The notes: a model not told the origin generated them from the letters alone. A stretch of DNA of 64,000 nucleotides from Paraburkholderia sp. (GCF_028283785.1 NZ_JAPWKB010000018.1:372001-436000), one strand, 5' to 3'. Positions 51,462-61,345 are shown, numbered from the stretch's first letter. Made by a program: numbers and translations.

Positions 51462-51490
51462 ACGGCCGCGCCGCTTCGGCGCGGCCGTTT
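51462..51490 (+). terminator. intrinsic terminator after the DsbA-family gene
   Basis: A perfect 12-bp GC-rich stem (ACGGCCGCGCCG / CGGCGCGGCCGT) with a CTT loop, followed by TT only. The stem is strong; the U-run is short. Confidence 0.7.
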
Positions 51491-51690
51491 CGATTGCGCC
51501 GCACGTCACGCAACGCGCGCACTCGCAGATAAGCGAAAAGCGGCTTCGCTGATGCCGGTCATACCGCGCCCGCTATGCCGTCGCATCGCAAACAGGCCTA
51601 AGGTTTAGGCTTTCCGCACATCGTCTTGCGCGTCGCCGAAAGCCCGCTTTTGCACGATCCCGCCCGCCTTCGACTTCGCTTGCCCCGCTT

Positions 51691-52683
51691 ATGGATGACA
51701 CCGCCGCTTCCCTCGATATCTGGCTCGTGCGCGTGCTGCACACGCTGCTGGTCGAACGCAGCGTCACGCAGACGGCGATGCGCCTGAACCAGACGCAACC
51801 GGCGATCAGCACCGCGCTGCGCAAGCTGCGCGAGACCCTGAACGATCCGATTCTCGTGCGCGGCAAATCCGGCATGGTGCCGACCGAATACGGCGAGTCG
51901 CTGCTGGCGTCGGCGCAACGCGTGCTGCGCGAAGTCGATTTCGTCGCGACGCCGCACGGCGACTTCGATCCCGAGCGTTCGCGCCGCACGTTCCGCGTCG
52001 CCGCGCCGGATTATCTGAACGACTTCTTCATGCCGACCGTGATCGCGCAGTTTCGCGAGGCGGCACCGCATGCGCGGCTGGAGATCGGTTCGTTGAGCCC
52101 GACGCTCGATCACGACGCCGCACTCGACGCGGGCGAACTCGATCTCGTGATCGGCAACTGGCCGAAGCCCGATCCGCGCTTCGGCAAAAGCGATCTGTTC
52201 TCCGATACCGTCGTGTGCCTGATGCGCGCCGATCATCCGCTCGCGCGGCGTCCGATGACCCGCGACGCGTATCTCGCGGCCCCGCATCTCGCGCCTACCG
52301 CGTATAGCGGCGCACGCGGCGGCGCGATCGATATCGGCTTTGCGCGCGCGCATGCGCAACGTCGCGTGGTCGCAACCATTCCGTACTTCGGCCTCGTGCC
52401 GCAAGTACTACTGCAATCGGATCTGATCTTTACGACGACGCGGCGATTCGCGAGTCACTATGCGGGCATTCTGCCGCTGGCGGTGGTCGATGCACCGATC
52501 CCGTTTCCGCGGATCAAGTGCTATCAGTTGTGGCACCCGCAAGCCGGTCGGCCGAGCGATATCGGCTGGCTGCGGGCGTTGATGTCGCAAGTATCGGAGC
52601 AACTGGTGGCGCGCGGCGCGCGCCGGGTCAAACGCGCAAAGCCTGAAGATCACGCTGACGTGTCGGCCTTGCTGTCACGCTGA
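51691..52683 (+). CDS. LysR-family transcriptional regulator
   Basis: A 330-residue LysR regulator. The HTH is at about 20-60 (LLVERSVTQTAMRLNQTQPA then ISTALRKLRETL), followed by the periplasmic-binding-like effector domain (RRTFRVAAPDYLNDFFMPTV and DLVIGNWPKP). Its end overlaps the xdhC remnant on the opposite strand by 56 nt. Because it adjoins xdhABC and faces it, it may control purine catabolism, but no target site is proven. Confidence 0.88.
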   Translation: MDDTAASLDIWLVRVLHTLLVERSVTQTAMRLNQTQPAISTALRKLRETLNDPILVRGKSGMVPTEYGESLLASAQRVLREVDFVATPHGDFDPERSRRTFRVAAPDYLNDFFMPTVIAQFREAAPHARLEIGSLSPTLDHDAALDAGELDLVIGNWPKPDPRFGKSDLFSDTVVCLMRADHPLARRPMTRDAYLAAPHLAPTAYSGARGGAIDIGFARAHAQRRVVATIPYFGLVPQVLLQSDLIFTTTRRFASHYAGILPLAVVDAPIPFPRIKCYQLWHPQAGRPSDIGWLRALMSQVSEQLVARGARRVKRAKPEDHADVSALLSR

Positions 52684-53264
52684 CATCTGCCGTCACCGCC
52701 CGCGAGCGGATCTGCAGCAACTCCGCGCACACCGCGAGCGCGATCGATGGCGGTGCTTTATCGACGATCCCCGGCACGCCGATCGGGCACACCATCTCGT
52801 CCATCCGCTCAGGCTGCACGCCTCGCTCGATCAAGCGCCGCTCGAACTTCACGCGCTTGGTCGCCGAACCGATCATCCCGAAGTACGTGAAATCGCGCCG
52901 CCGCATGATGCGTGCGGCAAGCGCGAAATCGAGCGCGTGGTTGTGCGTCATCACCAGAAAGTACGCGCCCGCCGGCGCCTGATCGACGTATCGATTCGGG
53001 CGTGTCGGTGGCTTCGACCTGCACGTTCGGCGGGGTTTCGTCGGGGAACAGTTCGTCGCGCTCGTCCACCCATTGCACGACGCACGGCAGACGCCCGAGC
53101 AACGCTATCAACGCATGGCCGACATGCCCCGCGCCGAACAGCACGATGTGCATCGGACGCGATTTCGCGCGGTCGTCAGACCGGGGGCCGGTGTCTGCGA
53201 GCGCCGGCGCGGCCGGATCGCTCAAACGCATGTTTTTCATCGCGATCTCCGAAGCCCGCATCAT
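52628..53264 (-). pseudogene. xdhC: xdhC remnant: N-terminal domain missing and one frameshift
   Basis: XdhC inserts the sulfurated molybdenum cofactor into xanthine dehydrogenase. Only the C-terminal Rossmann half is present. HIVLFGAGHVGHALIALLG and VVQWVDERDELFPDE are in one frame, and after about 52,991 the continuation (AGAYFLVMTHNHALDFALAA, then MIGSATKRVKFERRL) is in another. One extra base, A on the minus strand at about 52991, within GAATCGATACG, explains the shift. The part upstream that should carry the XdhC/CoxI N-terminal domain (about 150 residues) is missing, because xdhB ends at 53264 and a TGATG overlap follows directly. Decay or a sequencing error at the frameshift is possible, but the missing domain is not explained by one base. 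A functional copy may exist elsewhere. Confidence 0.85.
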
Positions 53265-55639
53265 CAGACGCGTGCGCTTGCACGATTTGCCGCCGCCGCC
53301 GACTTCACCGCGCCGACCGCTTTGAGGATTTCCTCGGCCGTGGCGGGCGCATTCAGCGGCGGATTGATGCGGTAATCTCCGACGGCCGCGACCGCGTCGC
53401 GGATCGCAAAGAACACCGAGAACGGCAACAGCAACGGCGGTTCGCCCACCGCTTTCGAACGATGGATGCTGTCTTCCACGTTGCGGTTGTTGAACAGGCG
53501 CACGCGGAAATCGGGCGGCGTGTCGTTGACGGTCGGAATCTTGTACGTGGACGGCGCATGCGTCATCAGCTTGCCGCCGTCGTTCCACCACAATTCTTCG
53601 GTGGTCAGCCAGCCCATGCCCTGAATGAAGCCGCCTTCCACCTGTCCGACGTCAAGCGCCGGATTCAGCGACGCGCCGACGTCGTGCAGCGCATCGGCGC
53701 GCAACACGCGCATTTCGCCCGTCAGCGTATCGATCACCACTTCCGACACAGCCGCGCCGTACGAGTAATAGGAAAACGGCCGGCCTTGCAGTTTGGCCTG
53801 GTCCCAGTACAGCTTCGGCGTCGCGTAGAAACCGTCGGACCACAACTGCACGCGCGCGAGATACGCCTTCGAGATCACTTCCTCGAACGGCACGACCGTC
53901 TCGCCGACGATCACGTTGTCGTTGGCGAAGCGCACGCTGGCCGCATCGACCTGACCCGCGCCGAACTTCTCCGCGGCGAACGTCGCGAGCCGTGTGCGCA
54001 ACTGGTGCGCCGCATCTTGCGCCGCCTTGCCGTTCAGATCGGAACCGGTCGAGGCCGCCGTCGCCGACGTGTTCGCGACCTTGCTGGTGTCCGTCGCGGT
54101 CACGCGCACGCGCTTGAACATGATGCCGAGTTCATGCGCGACCACCTGCGCGACCTTGGTGTTCAAACCCTGGCCCATTTCGGTGCCGCCGTGATTCACC
54201 AGCACCGAGCCGTCGGTGTAGATGTGGACCAGCGCGCCCGCCTGGTTGAAGTGCGTCACGTTGAACGCGATGCCGAACTTCACCGGCGTCACCGCGATCC
54301 CCTTCTTCAGGATCGCGTTGTTCGCATTGAACTCGCGAATTTCGGCGCGACGCGCGCGGTAGTCGCTGGTTGCTTCGAGTTCGTCGAGCAGGTGGTGGAT
54401 CACGTTGTCTTCGACGGTCTGACCGTACGGCGTCAGGTTGCGTTCGGTCGTGCCGTACAGGTTGCGACGGCGGACGTCGAGCGGGTCGAGGTCGAGCGAA
54501 CGCGCGACGTTGTCCATGATGTATTCGATCGCGAACGCGCCTTGCGGGCCGCCGAAACCACGGAACGCGGTGTTCGACTGCGTGTTGGTCTTGCCGCAAA
54601 AGCCCGCGATCGACACGTCCGGCAGCCAGTACGCGTTGTCGAAATGGCACAGCGCGCGCGTCATCACCGGTCCCGACAGATCCGCCGAGAAGCCGCAGCG
54701 CGACGTCATATCGACGGATACGCCGTCGAGCACGCCCTGCTCGTCGTAACCGACTTCGTACGTGTAGTGGAAATCGTGGCGCTTGCCGGTCACCATCATG
54801 TCGTCGTCGCGGTCCGGGCGCAGCTTGACCGGGCACAGCAGCTTCCATGCGGCCAGCGCGGCGCAGCACGCGAACAGCCCCGATTGCGACTCCTTGCCGC
54901 CGAATCCGCCGCCCATCCGGCGACATTCGACCAGCACGTTGTGCGACGCGACGCCGAGCACGTGAGCGACCAGATGCTGCATTTCGGTCGGGTGCTGCGT
55001 CGAGCACCAGATATGCATGCCGTCGTCGTCTTTCGGCACCGCGTACGAAATCTGCCCTTCCAGATAGAACTGCTCCTGACCGCCGAGCAGCATTTCGCCT
55101 TCGTCGCGATACGTGGCGCGCGCGATCTTGTTGCCCGGTTCGCCACGCGCGATTTTCATCGGCGGCAGCACATGCGTGTTCGCGGCGCGCGCCTGTTTCG
55201 CGGTCAGGATCGCGGGCAGTTCGTCGTAGACGACCTCGGCGCGACGCGCGGCCCGCCGCGCGATTTCGTGCGAAGTCGCGACGACGATGAACATCGGCTG
55301 TCCGACGAACTGCACGATGCCGTTCGCGAGCACCGGATCGTCGTGGATGATCGGGCCGCACTCGTTGACGCCGGGAATATCGTCGGCGGTAAAGACCGCG
55401 ACCACGCCGGGCGTCGCGCGCACCTTGTCGAACGACATCGACACGATCTTCGCGTGCGCTTTCGCGGACAGTCCGAGCGCTGCGTGCAGCGTCCCGGCAA
55501 CCACGGGAATGTCGTCGGTATACGTGGCGCGTCCGGCGACATGCAGATGCGCGGATTCATGCGGGCGCGAGATATGCACCTGTGCGAAATCTTCGAGTGC
55601 CTGCGCTTCTTTCAGGAACGGTTCGGCTTGCTGGTTCAT
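53264..55639 (-). CDS. xdhB: xanthine dehydrogenase, molybdopterin-binding subunit
   Basis: A 791-residue subunit that binds the molybdenum cofactor and oxidises hypoxanthine and xanthine. Motifs: GGGFGGKESQ and RGFGGPQG near the middle, GGTEMGQGLNTK, and the active-site Glu in KAVGEPPLLL at the C-terminal end. Length fits bacterial XdhB (about 780). It begins 27 nt after the xdhA stop. The downstream xdhC is broken, so full activity would need cofactor sulfuration from another source. Confidence 0.96.
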   Translation of the reverse strand: MNQQAEPFLKEAQALEDFAQVHISRPHESAHLHVAGRATYTDDIPVVAGTLHAALGLSAKAHAKIVSMSFDKVRATPGVVAVFTADDIPGVNECGPIIHDDPVLANGIVQFVGQPMFIVVATSHEIARRAARRAEVVYDELPAILTAKQARAANTHVLPPMKIARGEPGNKIARATYRDEGEMLLGGQEQFYLEGQISYAVPKDDDGMHIWCSTQHPTEMQHLVAHVLGVASHNVLVECRRMGGGFGGKESQSGLFACCAALAAWKLLCPVKLRPDRDDDMMVTGKRHDFHYTYEVGYDEQGVLDGVSVDMTSRCGFSADLSGPVMTRALCHFDNAYWLPDVSIAGFCGKTNTQSNTAFRGFGGPQGAFAIEYIMDNVARSLDLDPLDVRRRNLYGTTERNLTPYGQTVEDNVIHHLLDELEATSDYRARRAEIREFNANNAILKKGIAVTPVKFGIAFNVTHFNQAGALVHIYTDGSVLVNHGGTEMGQGLNTKVAQVVAHELGIMFKRVRVTATDTSKVANTSATAASTGSDLNGKAAQDAAHQLRTRLATFAAEKFGAGQVDAASVRFANDNVIVGETVVPFEEVISKAYLARVQLWSDGFYATPKLYWDQAKLQGRPFSYYSYGAAVSEVVIDTLTGEMRVLRADALHDVGASLNPALDVGQVEGGFIQGMGWLTTEELWWNDGGKLMTHAPSTYKIPTVNDTPPDFRVRLFNNRNVEDSIHRSKAVGEPPLLLPFSVFFAIRDAVAAVGDYRINPPLNAPATAEEILKAVGAVKSAAAANRASARV

Positions 55640-55666
55640 CGTGGGTTCTCCGGTTCCGTTGTCTGA

Positions 55667-57211
55667 TTACGCGGTAGCGCCTGCTGCCAGCACGGCGCGC
55701 ACGTCGAGCGCGCTTTTCGGCAGCGGGTCGTGCGGACGGGTTTCGAGCCAGAAGCGATACAGCGTGTTCTTCGCGGCTTCGAGCCGGTAGTCTTTGGTCG
55801 CGCGCATATCGGACAACGGCGCGTAGTCGTTCGAGAGCGCGAGCATCGCGGCTTGCGCGGTCGCTTCGTGCCACTCGGCATCGTTCAGCACGGCTTCGAC
55901 GTGGGTCGCGCGCTTCGGCGTCGCCGCCATCCCGCCGAACGCGATGCGCGGTTCGCGGATCGTGTCGCCGTCCGCGATAAACGAAAAGGCCGCGCACACC
56001 GCCGAGATATCCGAGTCGAAACGTTTGGACAGCTTGTACGTGCGGAATTGCAGATTGCGGCGCGCGCCGGTCCGGGTCGGCACCTTCAGACCGGCGACGA
56101 ATTCGTGCGCGGCCATGTCCTTCTTCTGATACGCCAGATACAGGTCTTCGAGCGGCATCTCGCGAGTGCCGCGACCGTTGCTTGCGCTATCGCCGCCGCT
56201 GTCGCCGCCGATCACGACGTGCGCGCCCAGTGCGATCAGACCGGGCATCGAGTCGCCGATCGGCGAGCCGTTGGCGATATTGCCGCCGAGCGTGCCTGCG
56301 TTACGGATCGGCAGCGACGCGAAGCGTTGCCACATCTCGGTCAGTTCCGGATAGTGCTTCGCGAGTTCCGCGTACGCCGCCTCGACCGTGACGCCCGCGC
56401 CGATCTCGATCCAGTCGGGCGTGGTCTCGATCCGGCGCAATGCGTCGATCTGCCCGACATAGACGATATCGCCAAGCTCGCGCATCTGCTTGGTCACCCA
56501 CAAGCCGATGTCGGTGCTGCCGGCGAGAATGCGCGTGTCGGGCGCGGCGGATTTGATCTGCGCGAGCGCTTCGACGCTGCGCGGCGCGGCGAAATGCTGG
56601 CCTTTGTGTTCGTAGTGAAACGTATCGTCGCGCTCGATGCCGGCGAGCGAGCGCGACAGCGCGTCGATATCGAGCGGCGCTTTCGGCGCGGGCGCGGCGA
56701 ACATCCTGACCGCCGCATCGACGATCGGCCGATAGCCGGTGCAACGGCACAGATTGCCGGTCAGCGCGTTCGAAATCTGGTCGCGCGACGGCACGCTGCG
56801 ATTCGCGCAGCTGTGTTCGTGCCCATGTTTTTCATACAGCGACCACATCGACATCACGAAGCCGGGCGTGCAGAAGCCGCATTGCGAGCCGTGACATTCG
56901 ACCATCGCTTCCTGAACCGGATGCAGCGAGCCGTCCGGCTGGCGCAAATCCTCGACGGTGAACAGCGCCTTGCCGTCGAGCGTCGGCAGAAACTGGATGC
57001 ACGCGTTGACCGCCTTGAAATCGACGCCGCCGTTCGCGTTGCGTTCACCGACCACGACCGTGCACGCGCCGCAATCGCCCTCGGCGCAGCCTTCCTTGGT
57101 GCCGGTGCAGCGCGCGTCCTCGCGCAGGTATTGCAACACCGTGCGGGTGACGGGCGCGTCGTCGACTTCGCGGATCGCGTTGCGGTGATAAAAACGGATG
57201 GGCTGGCTCAT
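55667..57211 (-). CDS. xdhA: xanthine dehydrogenase, small subunit (two Fe-S clusters and FAD)
   Basis: A 514-residue subunit. First [2Fe-2S] ligands are C42, C47, C50 and C71 (GCAEGDCGACTV). The second set is C111, C114, C155 and C157 (SQCGFCTPG, NLCRCTGYRP). The FAD-binding domain follows from about 190 (ILAGSTDIGLWV, LGGNIANGSPIGDSMP), then the CO dehydrogenase flavoprotein C-terminal domain. The ATG at 57211 is preferred to an unsupported upstream extension. It is the first gene of xdhAB. Confidence 0.96.
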   Translation of the reverse strand: MSQPIRFYHRNAIREVDDAPVTRTVLQYLREDARCTGTKEGCAEGDCGACTVVVGERNANGGVDFKAVNACIQFLPTLDGKALFTVEDLRQPDGSLHPVQEAMVECHGSQCGFCTPGFVMSMWSLYEKHGHEHSCANRSVPSRDQISNALTGNLCRCTGYRPIVDAAVRMFAAPAPKAPLDIDALSRSLAGIERDDTFHYEHKGQHFAAPRSVEALAQIKSAAPDTRILAGSTDIGLWVTKQMRELGDIVYVGQIDALRRIETTPDWIEIGAGVTVEAAYAELAKHYPELTEMWQRFASLPIRNAGTLGGNIANGSPIGDSMPGLIALGAHVVIGGDSGGDSASNGRGTREMPLEDLYLAYQKKDMAAHEFVAGLKVPTRTGARRNLQFRTYKLSKRFDSDISAVCAAFSFIADGDTIREPRIAFGGMAATPKRATHVEAVLNDAEWHEATAQAAMLALSNDYAPLSDMRATKDYRLEAAKNTLYRFWLETRPHDPLPKSALDVRAVLAAGATA

Positions 57212-57632
57212 GTCTCGGAACTCGGATCGGTTGTGCAGGGCGGCGTCCACTTCGCGTCTGCGGCTCGAAAGCGCGTGAAAGTGTCGCGTTGACGATTCGA
57301 AAACTATCACCGTCAATATTCGTAACCCATAGCGGGGAACGCATGCGGGACATATCGTCAGCGCGATAAATTGAGACGAACGGGTGCGTCGGCGCTTATG
57401 ACGGTGTGGCTGCTGTGCCTTATTTTTGTCGATATTACGTATTAATTGCCACTGACCATTTATCCACGTGGCTTTCCGTAGTCGCCGGTGTGGTCTTTTT
57501 ATTCACATTTCGCGTATCGATGTCCATCTGACGCTCAATTTTTGAGCATAAAAATATTAAGCATCTCCCGCACAGGGACCGGTTCCATGGGAAAATCACG
57601 ACTTCCCGCCGTTTTCAACTGTCGTTTTCCCC
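57212..57632. other. divergent intergenic region xdhA / MFS permease
   Basis: About 420 nt, AT-rich between 57,400 and 57,560. Contains an inverted repeat listed separately. Promoters for xdhA and the MFS gene are expected. No RNA or small gene seen. Confidence 0.4.
57289..57316. promoter_or_regulatory. inverted repeat upstream of xdhA, possible operator
   Basis: TTGACG and CGTCAA separated by 16 nt, ending about 78 nt before the xdhA start codon. The spacing and position could suit a regulator such as the LysR protein encoded after xdhC or a GntR type. Arms are only 6 bp, so it may be chance. Confidence 0.3.
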
Positions 57633-58844
57633 ATGCCCTCAGACTCCGCATCACCGCGCAGCGAATTTGCCATCACGCTTCAGATCGTTTCCGTCGTCTG
57701 TTTCACCTTTATCTGCTACCTGACGATCGGTCTGCCGCTCGCCGTGTTGCCGGGCTACGTCCACGACGATCTCGGCTACAGCGCGGTCATCGCCGGTCTC
57801 GCGATCAGCGTCCAGTACTTCGCGACGCTCGCCTCGCGTCCGCTCGCCGGCCGTTCGGCCGACACGCTCGGCCCCAAGAAAACGGTATCCATCGGTTTGA
57901 TCGGCTGCGGAATCAGCGGCGTGCTGCTGTTGCTGGCGGTCGTCACGGGTCGCTGGCCGGTGCTGAGCCTGACGCTGCTGGTGCTGAGCCGCCTCGTGCT
58001 CGGTTTCGGCGAAAGCCTGTGCGGGACAGGCGCGATTCTGTGGGGCATCGGCCGGGTCGGCACGAACCACAATGCGCGGGTCATTTCGTGGAACGGCATC
58101 GCCACCTATGGCGCGCTCGCCATCGGCGCACCGCTCGGCGTGGCGATCTCGCACACGGTCGGCTTCGCGGCGCTCGGCATCTGCGTGATCGTGCTGGCGG
58201 CGGCGGGCTACTACCTCGCGCGTCCGATTGCGCCGGTGCCGGTCGTTCACGGCGAACGGATGTCGTATCGCAGCGTGTTCACGCGCGTGTTGCCGCACGG
58301 CATCGGCCTGGCGCTCGGTTCGGCGGGTTTCGGTTCGATTGCCACTTTCATCACGCTCTTCTATGCCGCGCGGCACTGGCCGAACGCGGCGCTGTCGCTG
58401 ACGGTTTTCGGCACGCTGTTTATCGGCGCGCGGCTGCTGTTCGCGAACACCATCAAGACCTATGGCGGCTTTCGCGTCGCCATCGCGTCGTTTTCATTCG
58501 AATGTGTCGGTCTGCTGATGCTGTGGCTCGCGCCCGAACCGCATTTCGCGCTGGCGGGCGCGGCATTGACCGGCTTCGGCTTCGCGCTGGTGTTTCCGGC
58601 GCTCGGCGTCGAAGCGGTCGGACTGGTGCCGCCGGCCAGCCGCGGCGCGGCCTTGTCCGCGTATTCGGTGTTTCTGGATCTGTCGCTGGGGATTACCGGG
58701 CCGCTCGCCGGGTATATCGCCGGGGAATTCGGCTACGGCTCGGTGTTCCTGTTCGCGGCTGTCGCCGCAGCGGCCGCCGTCGCGCTGTCGACGTTCCTGT
58801 ACCTGCGGCATACCCGCGTCGGTGACGCGAGCGCGGCGGCCTGA
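57633..58844 (+). CDS. MFS transporter (YhhS/YfcJ-like)
   Basis: A 403-residue permease with 12 hydrophobic segments. The loop 2-3 motif (RPLAGRSADTLGPKKTV) is the MFS signature, and the second half begins after the central loop with RSVFTRVLPHGIGLALGSAGF. It belongs to the arabinose-efflux-like branch (YhhS/YfcJ), whose substrate is mostly unknown. Divergent from xdhA, so a purine-related role is possible but not supported by sequence. The ATG at 57633 follows a pyrimidine-rich stretch. Confidence 0.88.
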   Translation: MPSDSASPRSEFAITLQIVSVVCFTFICYLTIGLPLAVLPGYVHDDLGYSAVIAGLAISVQYFATLASRPLAGRSADTLGPKKTVSIGLIGCGISGVLLLLAVVTGRWPVLSLTLLVLSRLVLGFGESLCGTGAILWGIGRVGTNHNARVISWNGIATYGALAIGAPLGVAISHTVGFAALGICVIVLAAAGYYLARPIAPVPVVHGERMSYRSVFTRVLPHGIGLALGSAGFGSIATFITLFYAARHWPNAALSLTVFGTLFIGARLLFANTIKTYGGFRVAIASFSFECVGLLMLWLAPEPHFALAGAALTGFGFALVFPALGVEAVGLVPPASRGAALSAYSVFLDLSLGITGPLAGYIAGEFGYGSVFLFAAVAAAAAVALSTFLYLRHTRVGDASAAA

Positions 58845-58937
58845 CCGGTCGCGCGAAGCGGCGGGCGTTGCGGGCACAATAGCGGCTTCCGCAATCGCCC
58901 GACCGCCGCAGCCGCAAGCACGGCGCCCCCACCACCG

Positions 58938-59642
58938 ATGAACCTCGAAAGCATTCTCTTTACGCAAGGCTTCGGCTCGCGTCGGCAATGCCGCGCGCTG
59001 ATCGCCCGCGGCCACGTCACGATCGACGGCGAGAGCGCCACCGATCCCGACGCCGATCACGACACCAACGCGCTGAACTTCACGGTCGACGGCGTCACGT
59101 GGCCGTATCACGCGGCCGCGTATATCGTGCTGAACAAGCCGGCCGGCTACGAATGTTCGCGCGATCCGCAACATCATCGAAGCGTGTTCAGCCTGTTGCC
59201 GGCGCAATTCGCGACGCGCGGCGTGCAATGCGTCGGGCGTCTCGATCAGGACACGACCGGCCTGCTGCTGCTCTCCGACGACGGCCAGTTTGTCCACGCG
59301 TTCACGTCACCGAAACGCAAGGTGCCGAAGCTGTACGTCGCGACCACCCGCCATCCGCTCGACGACGCACAACTTGGCGCGTTGCGCGAAGGCGTCCTGC
59401 TGCACGGCGAGCCGAAACCGATCGCCGCCGTCGCCGCGAACGCCCGCGGTGACCACGAACTCGAACTGACCGTGCTCGAAGGCAAATATCATCAGGTCAA
59501 ACGGATGATCGCCGCCGCCGGAAACCGCTGCGAAGCGCTGCATCGCGACAGCATCGGCGGCTATACGTTGCCCGCCGAACTGGCACCGGGCGCGTGGCAA
59601 TGGCTCGACGAAACCGCACTCGGACTTCTCCGGAAAGGGTAA
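58938..59642 (+). CDS. rsuA: 16S rRNA pseudouridine-516 synthase
   Basis: A 234-residue enzyme with an S4 domain (MNLESILFTQGFGSRRQCRA, with GHVTIDG) followed by the RsuA catalytic domain. The active-site Asp is D103 in GRLDQDTTGLLLLSDDG, and KYHQVKRMIAAAGN and LHRDSIG are also family motifs. It modifies U516 of 16S rRNA. It follows the MFS gene by 93 nt on the same strand. Confidence 0.92.
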   Translation: MNLESILFTQGFGSRRQCRALIARGHVTIDGESATDPDADHDTNALNFTVDGVTWPYHAAAYIVLNKPAGYECSRDPQHHRSVFSLLPAQFATRGVQCVGRLDQDTTGLLLLSDDGQFVHAFTSPKRKVPKLYVATTRHPLDDAQLGALREGVLLHGEPKPIAAVAANARGDHELELTVLEGKYHQVKRMIAAAGNRCEALHRDSIGGYTLPAELAPGAWQWLDETALGLLRKG

Positions 59643-59810
59643 ACATCGAGCCCGCGCCGAAGTCGTTGATTCGGCACGAAGCACTGCGTGCGAGTCCGTA
59701 CGCACACACGAAAAAGTTCGCGTTTTGCGCTGCGGCGCAGCATGCCCTTCCTGACATCCCGCCCTATACTCGATTAAACAAGGATTACAAAGGAATCCGG
59801 GAGGGGCGCC

Positions 59811-59999
59811 ATGATCCATCACACTGGTTTTGCAATCTCATACCTGATGATTGCGTTCATTGTTATAAGCGCGCTGGTGGTGGGTGGCCTGCTGGCCATC
59901 ATGCATATGCGCCACAAGTACCACCCGAACCTGATCGGCGCGCTGATCGGCGCGTTTCTGTGTTTCCTGCTGCTGGAAGCCCTGCCCGCGTTGACGTGA
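59811..59999 (+). CDS. small membrane protein, 62 residues
   Basis: A short protein with two hydrophobic helices (about 9-31 and 41-60) separated by a His/Arg-rich loop (MHMRHKYHPN). GGGAGGGG lies just upstream of the ATG at 59811, a strong ribosome site, so I consider it real. No family recognised. Confidence 0.72.
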   Translation: MIHHTGFAISYLMIAFIVISALVVGGLLAIMHMRHKYHPNLIGALIGAFLCFLLLEALPALT

Positions 60000-60073
60000 A
60001 CCGAAACCCGGCGCGCGGCCCGACGTAAGCGATCGTGAACGCGCGGATGCGCCGCGTGTTGCAGCGCATCGGC

Positions 60074-61189
60074 TTATTCGAGCGTCGCGAGAAAGTCGTC
60101 GACGCTCGGATAACGCAGCCGCACGCGCAACTCTTCTTTCAGCCGCCGGTTGATCAATCGGCGCGACTCGCGCATGAACGACAGCAGCATCGGATCGATC
60201 TGCTGTTCGGCGGCGTCGCGCGAAATGCGCGGCGCGCGCGCAACGCCGAACGCATCGGCGACGGCATCGAAATACTCGCCCATCTTCATCCCGCTATCGT
60301 CCGACGCGTGCACCACACGCGCCGGTCGTCCGCGCGTGGTCATCCGCACGAGAATCGCCGCGAGGTCGTCGGCGTGGATATGGCTGGTGTAGACGTCGTC
60401 GACATCGAGCAACGCGGGCGTGCGCTTTTCCAGCCGCGCGAGCGGCAAGCGGTTGCCTGCGTAAATGCCGGGAATCCGCGCGACGCTGGCGGCAATCGAG
60501 CCGCGCGCGGTGGCCTTGCGCAACAGCCGTTCCGCCGATACACGTCGCTGCGCGCGCGGATTCGCCGGGCGCACCGGACGCGTTTCGTCGATCCATGCAC
60601 CGCCGCAATCGCCATAGACGCCGGTCGTACTGGCATAGACCACGCGCGGCGCGGCGTGCAGCGGATTCACCCAACGTTTGCCGATGCCCGGCAGCGAACG
60701 CGGCACCGGACGCCCGGTCTGCAACACCGGTTTGCGCATCCTGCCGCGCGACGAGCCCTGCGTCGGACGATGCACCCCGTCGGGTACAATATTCGTCGGC
60801 TGTGGTCGCATCGACGCACCGCGCAAGCGGCGCAAACGGGCCACCGGCGCAGCGGTTTTCAGGGTCGCGCGGGCGGCCCGAAGCGGCTGTGCGGTCAGCG
60901 CGGCAATCAGCGCGCGGGTGCGCCGGTCGAGTTCGCCGTCTTTTTGCGGCGGCGCGAGGTGCAGCACCGTCGGCGCAAGACCGCCGAGGCGGCGCAAGCT
61001 GCGTCGCACGTCGAGATCGCCGACCAGCGGGCTGACGCCCGCCGCGCGCAATTCGGTGCAGCGCTCCGGGTGACTCGTCAGGGCGTAGAGGTGGGCGCGC
61101 GGTCGCAGCAGTTCGACGCAGCGCATGCCGACGTCGCCGCATCCTACGATCAGGACGCGCGGCCGGCGCAAGGTTCGTGTCGCTCTCAT
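60074..61189 (-). CDS. NAD(P)-binding epimerase-like protein (YeeZ-type SDR) with a basic insert
   Basis: A 371-residue SDR-like protein: RVLIVGCGDVGMRCVELL is the Rossmann motif. The later VVYASTTGVYGDCGG and RIPGIYAGNRLPLARL segments match the extended SDR of the YeeZ/SDR_e branch. Between them a Pro/Arg-rich stretch of about 70 residues (about 108-180) has no counterpart in the family as I know it. The catalytic YxxxK is not obvious. The ATG at 61189 is chosen for the start of the Rossmann strand. It diverges from the reductase gene at 61346. Function unknown. Confidence 0.75.
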   Translation of the reverse strand: MRATRTLRRPRVLIVGCGDVGMRCVELLRPRAHLYALTSHPERCTELRAAGVSPLVGDLDVRRSLRRLGGLAPTVLHLAPPQKDGELDRRTRALIAALTAQPLRAARATLKTAAPVARLRRLRGASMRPQPTNIVPDGVHRPTQGSSRGRMRKPVLQTGRPVPRSLPGIGKRWVNPLHAAPRVVYASTTGVYGDCGGAWIDETRPVRPANPRAQRRVSAERLLRKATARGSIAASVARIPGIYAGNRLPLARLEKRTPALLDVDDVYTSHIHADDLAAILVRMTTRGRPARVVHASDDSGMKMGEYFDAVADAFGVARAPRISRDAAEQQIDPMLLSFMRESRRLINRRLKEELRVRLRYPSVDDFLATLE

Positions 61190-61345
61190 GGTGGACGCAT
61201 TGTAGCCGCCGCAAGCCCGTGACGAGAACGACCGGCACCGGTCCTCGCCCGCCTCGGCGACGGCTCGCACGCAATGGCAGGACGGCGGTCGCACGCCGCA
61301 TACATTACCGAATCACAGCATCACCGAACTTAAGATCCCTACGAT

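Noticed and set aside
52980..53000. Programmed frameshift in xdhC
   Set aside because: No slippery heptamer or stimulatory structure is apparent, and the N-terminal domain is missing as well, so gene decay or an error is more likely.
52937..55666. A 909-codon plus-strand frame antisense to xdhB
   Set aside because: Shadow of the xdhB gene on the other strand, whose molybdopterin motifs are intact.
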